NCBI GenBank assembly: GCA_035581425.1
Contig: DATJVP010000033.1
Location: 1 to 23,681, forward strand
Length of the DNA stretch: 23,681 nt
Direction: 5' to 3'
Origin: DASZHJ01 sp035581425
GTDB taxonomy: Bacteria; Pseudomonadota; Alphaproteobacteria; ATCC43930; CGMCC-115725
A program made the position numbers and the translations under genes. Positions 22,708 to 23,681 of the stretch are shown piece by piece (position 1 is the first letter of the stretch; every line of letters starts with the position of its first letter). Below the pieces are notes generated by a model. The model was given only the letters and a program-made list of their open reading frames with translations, was not told the DNA's origin and ran no database searches.

Positions 22708-23681
22708 ATGAACGACGACCGCGAGCACAAATATATCCCCGTCCTCAAGCGAAACCTCGCCGAAGGCAAGATCGACCGGCGTGAGTTCCTGCGCACCGCA
22801 ACGCTGCTGGGCATGTCGGCTGCGGCGGCCTATGCGTTCGCGGGCAAAGTGACCGGCGGTAGTTTCGTCGCGCCCGCCCGCGCGCAAGCGGCGATGCCGA
22901 AGGGCGGCACCCTGCGCCTCGGTATGCGCTGCCAGGACCTGAAGACTCCGCACAAATATAGCTGGGTCGAGTCATCGAACTCCGGCCGCATGGTCTACGA
23001 CTATCTCACCAAGACCGGCGTCGACAACGTCACGCGCCCCGCGCTCTGCGCGAAGTGGGAGGCGAGCGAGGACCTCAAGACCTGGACGCTCTACCTGCGC
23101 AAAGATGTGAAGTGGCACGACGGACGCCAGTTCACCGCCGAGGACGTGATCTGGAACCTGAAGCATGTCCTTGATCCCGCGACCGGCTCCTCCGTGCTCG
23201 GCCTCTTCAAGGGCTTCATCATGGAGGACTACGAGACCGGCGAGAAAGACGACAAGGGCAATCCCAAGAAATCCTCGCGGCTCTGGGACGCGCAGGCTAT
23301 CCAGAAGGTCGACGACTTCACCGTGCGCCTCAACGGCAAGTCGGCGCAACTCGCGATCCCCGAGAATCTCTTCCACTATCCGCTGCTCATCATGGATCCC
23401 GCGAGCGGCGGCATTCACAAGGTCGGCGCCAACGGCACCGGCGCCTTCACGATGGTCGAGGACGAGGTCGGCCGGCGCCAAGTCTACAAGCCCAACAAGA
23501 ATTACTGGGGCGGCGGTCCCTACGTCGACGAGTGGCAGAACATCGATCTCGGAGACGACGCCGCGGCAGCGCTCAGCGCCTTGGCCTCGAAGCAGGTGGA
23601 CGGCCTCTATCTCGGCGAGATCGCGCAGCTCGACGCAATGCGCCAGCTCTCGCACGTGCAGATATACGACGTCGGCACCGC
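22708..23681 (+). CDS. Tat-exported ABC substrate-binding protein (peptide/nickel type), 3' end cut
   Basis: The open frame runs from ATG 22708 off the right edge (324 full codons visible). GGGAGG lies five nt upstream of the ATG. The N-terminus carries a twin-arginine signal, IDRREFLRTATLLGM (22-36), a hydrophobic Ala-rich stretch and a likely cleavage near APARAQA (about 55-61). The mature start, MPKGGTLRLGMRCQD, and the blocks WEASEDLKTWTLYLRKDVKW, HDGRQFTAEDVIWNLKHVLD, GTGAFTMVEDE and YKPNKNYWGG are typical of SBP family 5 (DppA/OppA/NikA-like). These bind peptides, nickel complexes or other small solutes for ABC import. The permease and ATPase genes presumably follow beyond the window. 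The ligand is unknown. Confidence 0.92.
   Translation, partial: MNDDREHKYIPVLKRNLAEGKIDRREFLRTATLLGMSAAAAYAFAGKVTGGSFVAPARAQAAMPKGGTLRLGMRCQDLKTPHKYSWVESSNSGRMVYDYLTKTGVDNVTRPALCAKWEASEDLKTWTLYLRKDVKWHDGRQFTAEDVIWNLKHVLDPATGSSVLGLFKGFIMEDYETGEKDDKGNPKKSSRLWDAQAIQKVDDFTVRLNGKSAQLAIPENLFHYPLLIMDPASGGIHKVGANGTGAFTMVEDEVGRRQVYKPNKNYWGGGPYVDEWQNIDLGDDAAAALSALASKQVDGLYLGEIAQLDAMRQLSHVQIYDVGT

Overview
The window looks like a chromosomal segment of a GC-rich alphaproteobacterium, most likely of the Rhizobiales/Hyphomicrobiales type. This is inferred from strong G/C third positions, tightly packed operons with 1-16 nt overlaps, ABC-transporter-rich content and the style of the gene neighbourhoods. 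No taxonomic marker such as rRNA is present. No insertion sequence, phage gene, CRISPR array or recent-transfer scar was seen.

Left half, minus strand (10032 down to 1): a selenocysteine and formate dehydrogenase locus. In transcription order it encodes the selenoprotein alpha subunit of a membrane-bound FDH-N/O-type formate dehydrogenase (in-frame UGA at 9435-9433 followed by a SECIS-like hairpin), the four-cluster iron-sulfur beta subunit, the haem-b gamma subunit, the accessory protein FdhE, SelA, a Sel1-repeat protein, SelB and tRNA-Sec. A further small ORF begins at the window edge. The operon therefore carries one client selenoprotein plus nearly all the machinery needed to make it; only selD is not visible here. 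The tRNA-Sec gene lies entirely inside the open reading frame of selB, and the SelB stop codon overlaps the start of the next ORF in an ATGA.

Middle: a 207-nt divergent intergenic region (10033-10239) carries a plausible sigma70-type promoter for the fdh-sel operon. It separates that operon from a hypothetical protein gene on the plus strand (10240-10971).

Right half, plus strand (11104-21443): eight closely spaced genes. They encode a complete carbohydrate ABC importer (binding protein, two permeases, MalK/UgpC-type ATPase), a GH31 alpha-glycosidase, a zinc alcohol dehydrogenase, a betaine-homocysteine-methyltransferase-like protein and an M24 protein. The M24 protein conserves the metal and catalytic residues I recall for the DMSP lyase DddP. 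A convergent enolase-superfamily gene (22546-21440) shares its stop tetramer with the M24 gene. A Tat-exported peptide/nickel-type ABC binding protein starts at 22708 and runs off the right edge.

How they may work together (inference): the importer and GH31 enzyme would take up and hydrolyse an alpha-glucoside. The BHMT-like and DddP-like enzymes suggest metabolism of a methylated onium osmolyte. C1 units released from such compounds could end as formate, which the neighbouring selenoprotein formate dehydrogenase would oxidise into the quinone pool.
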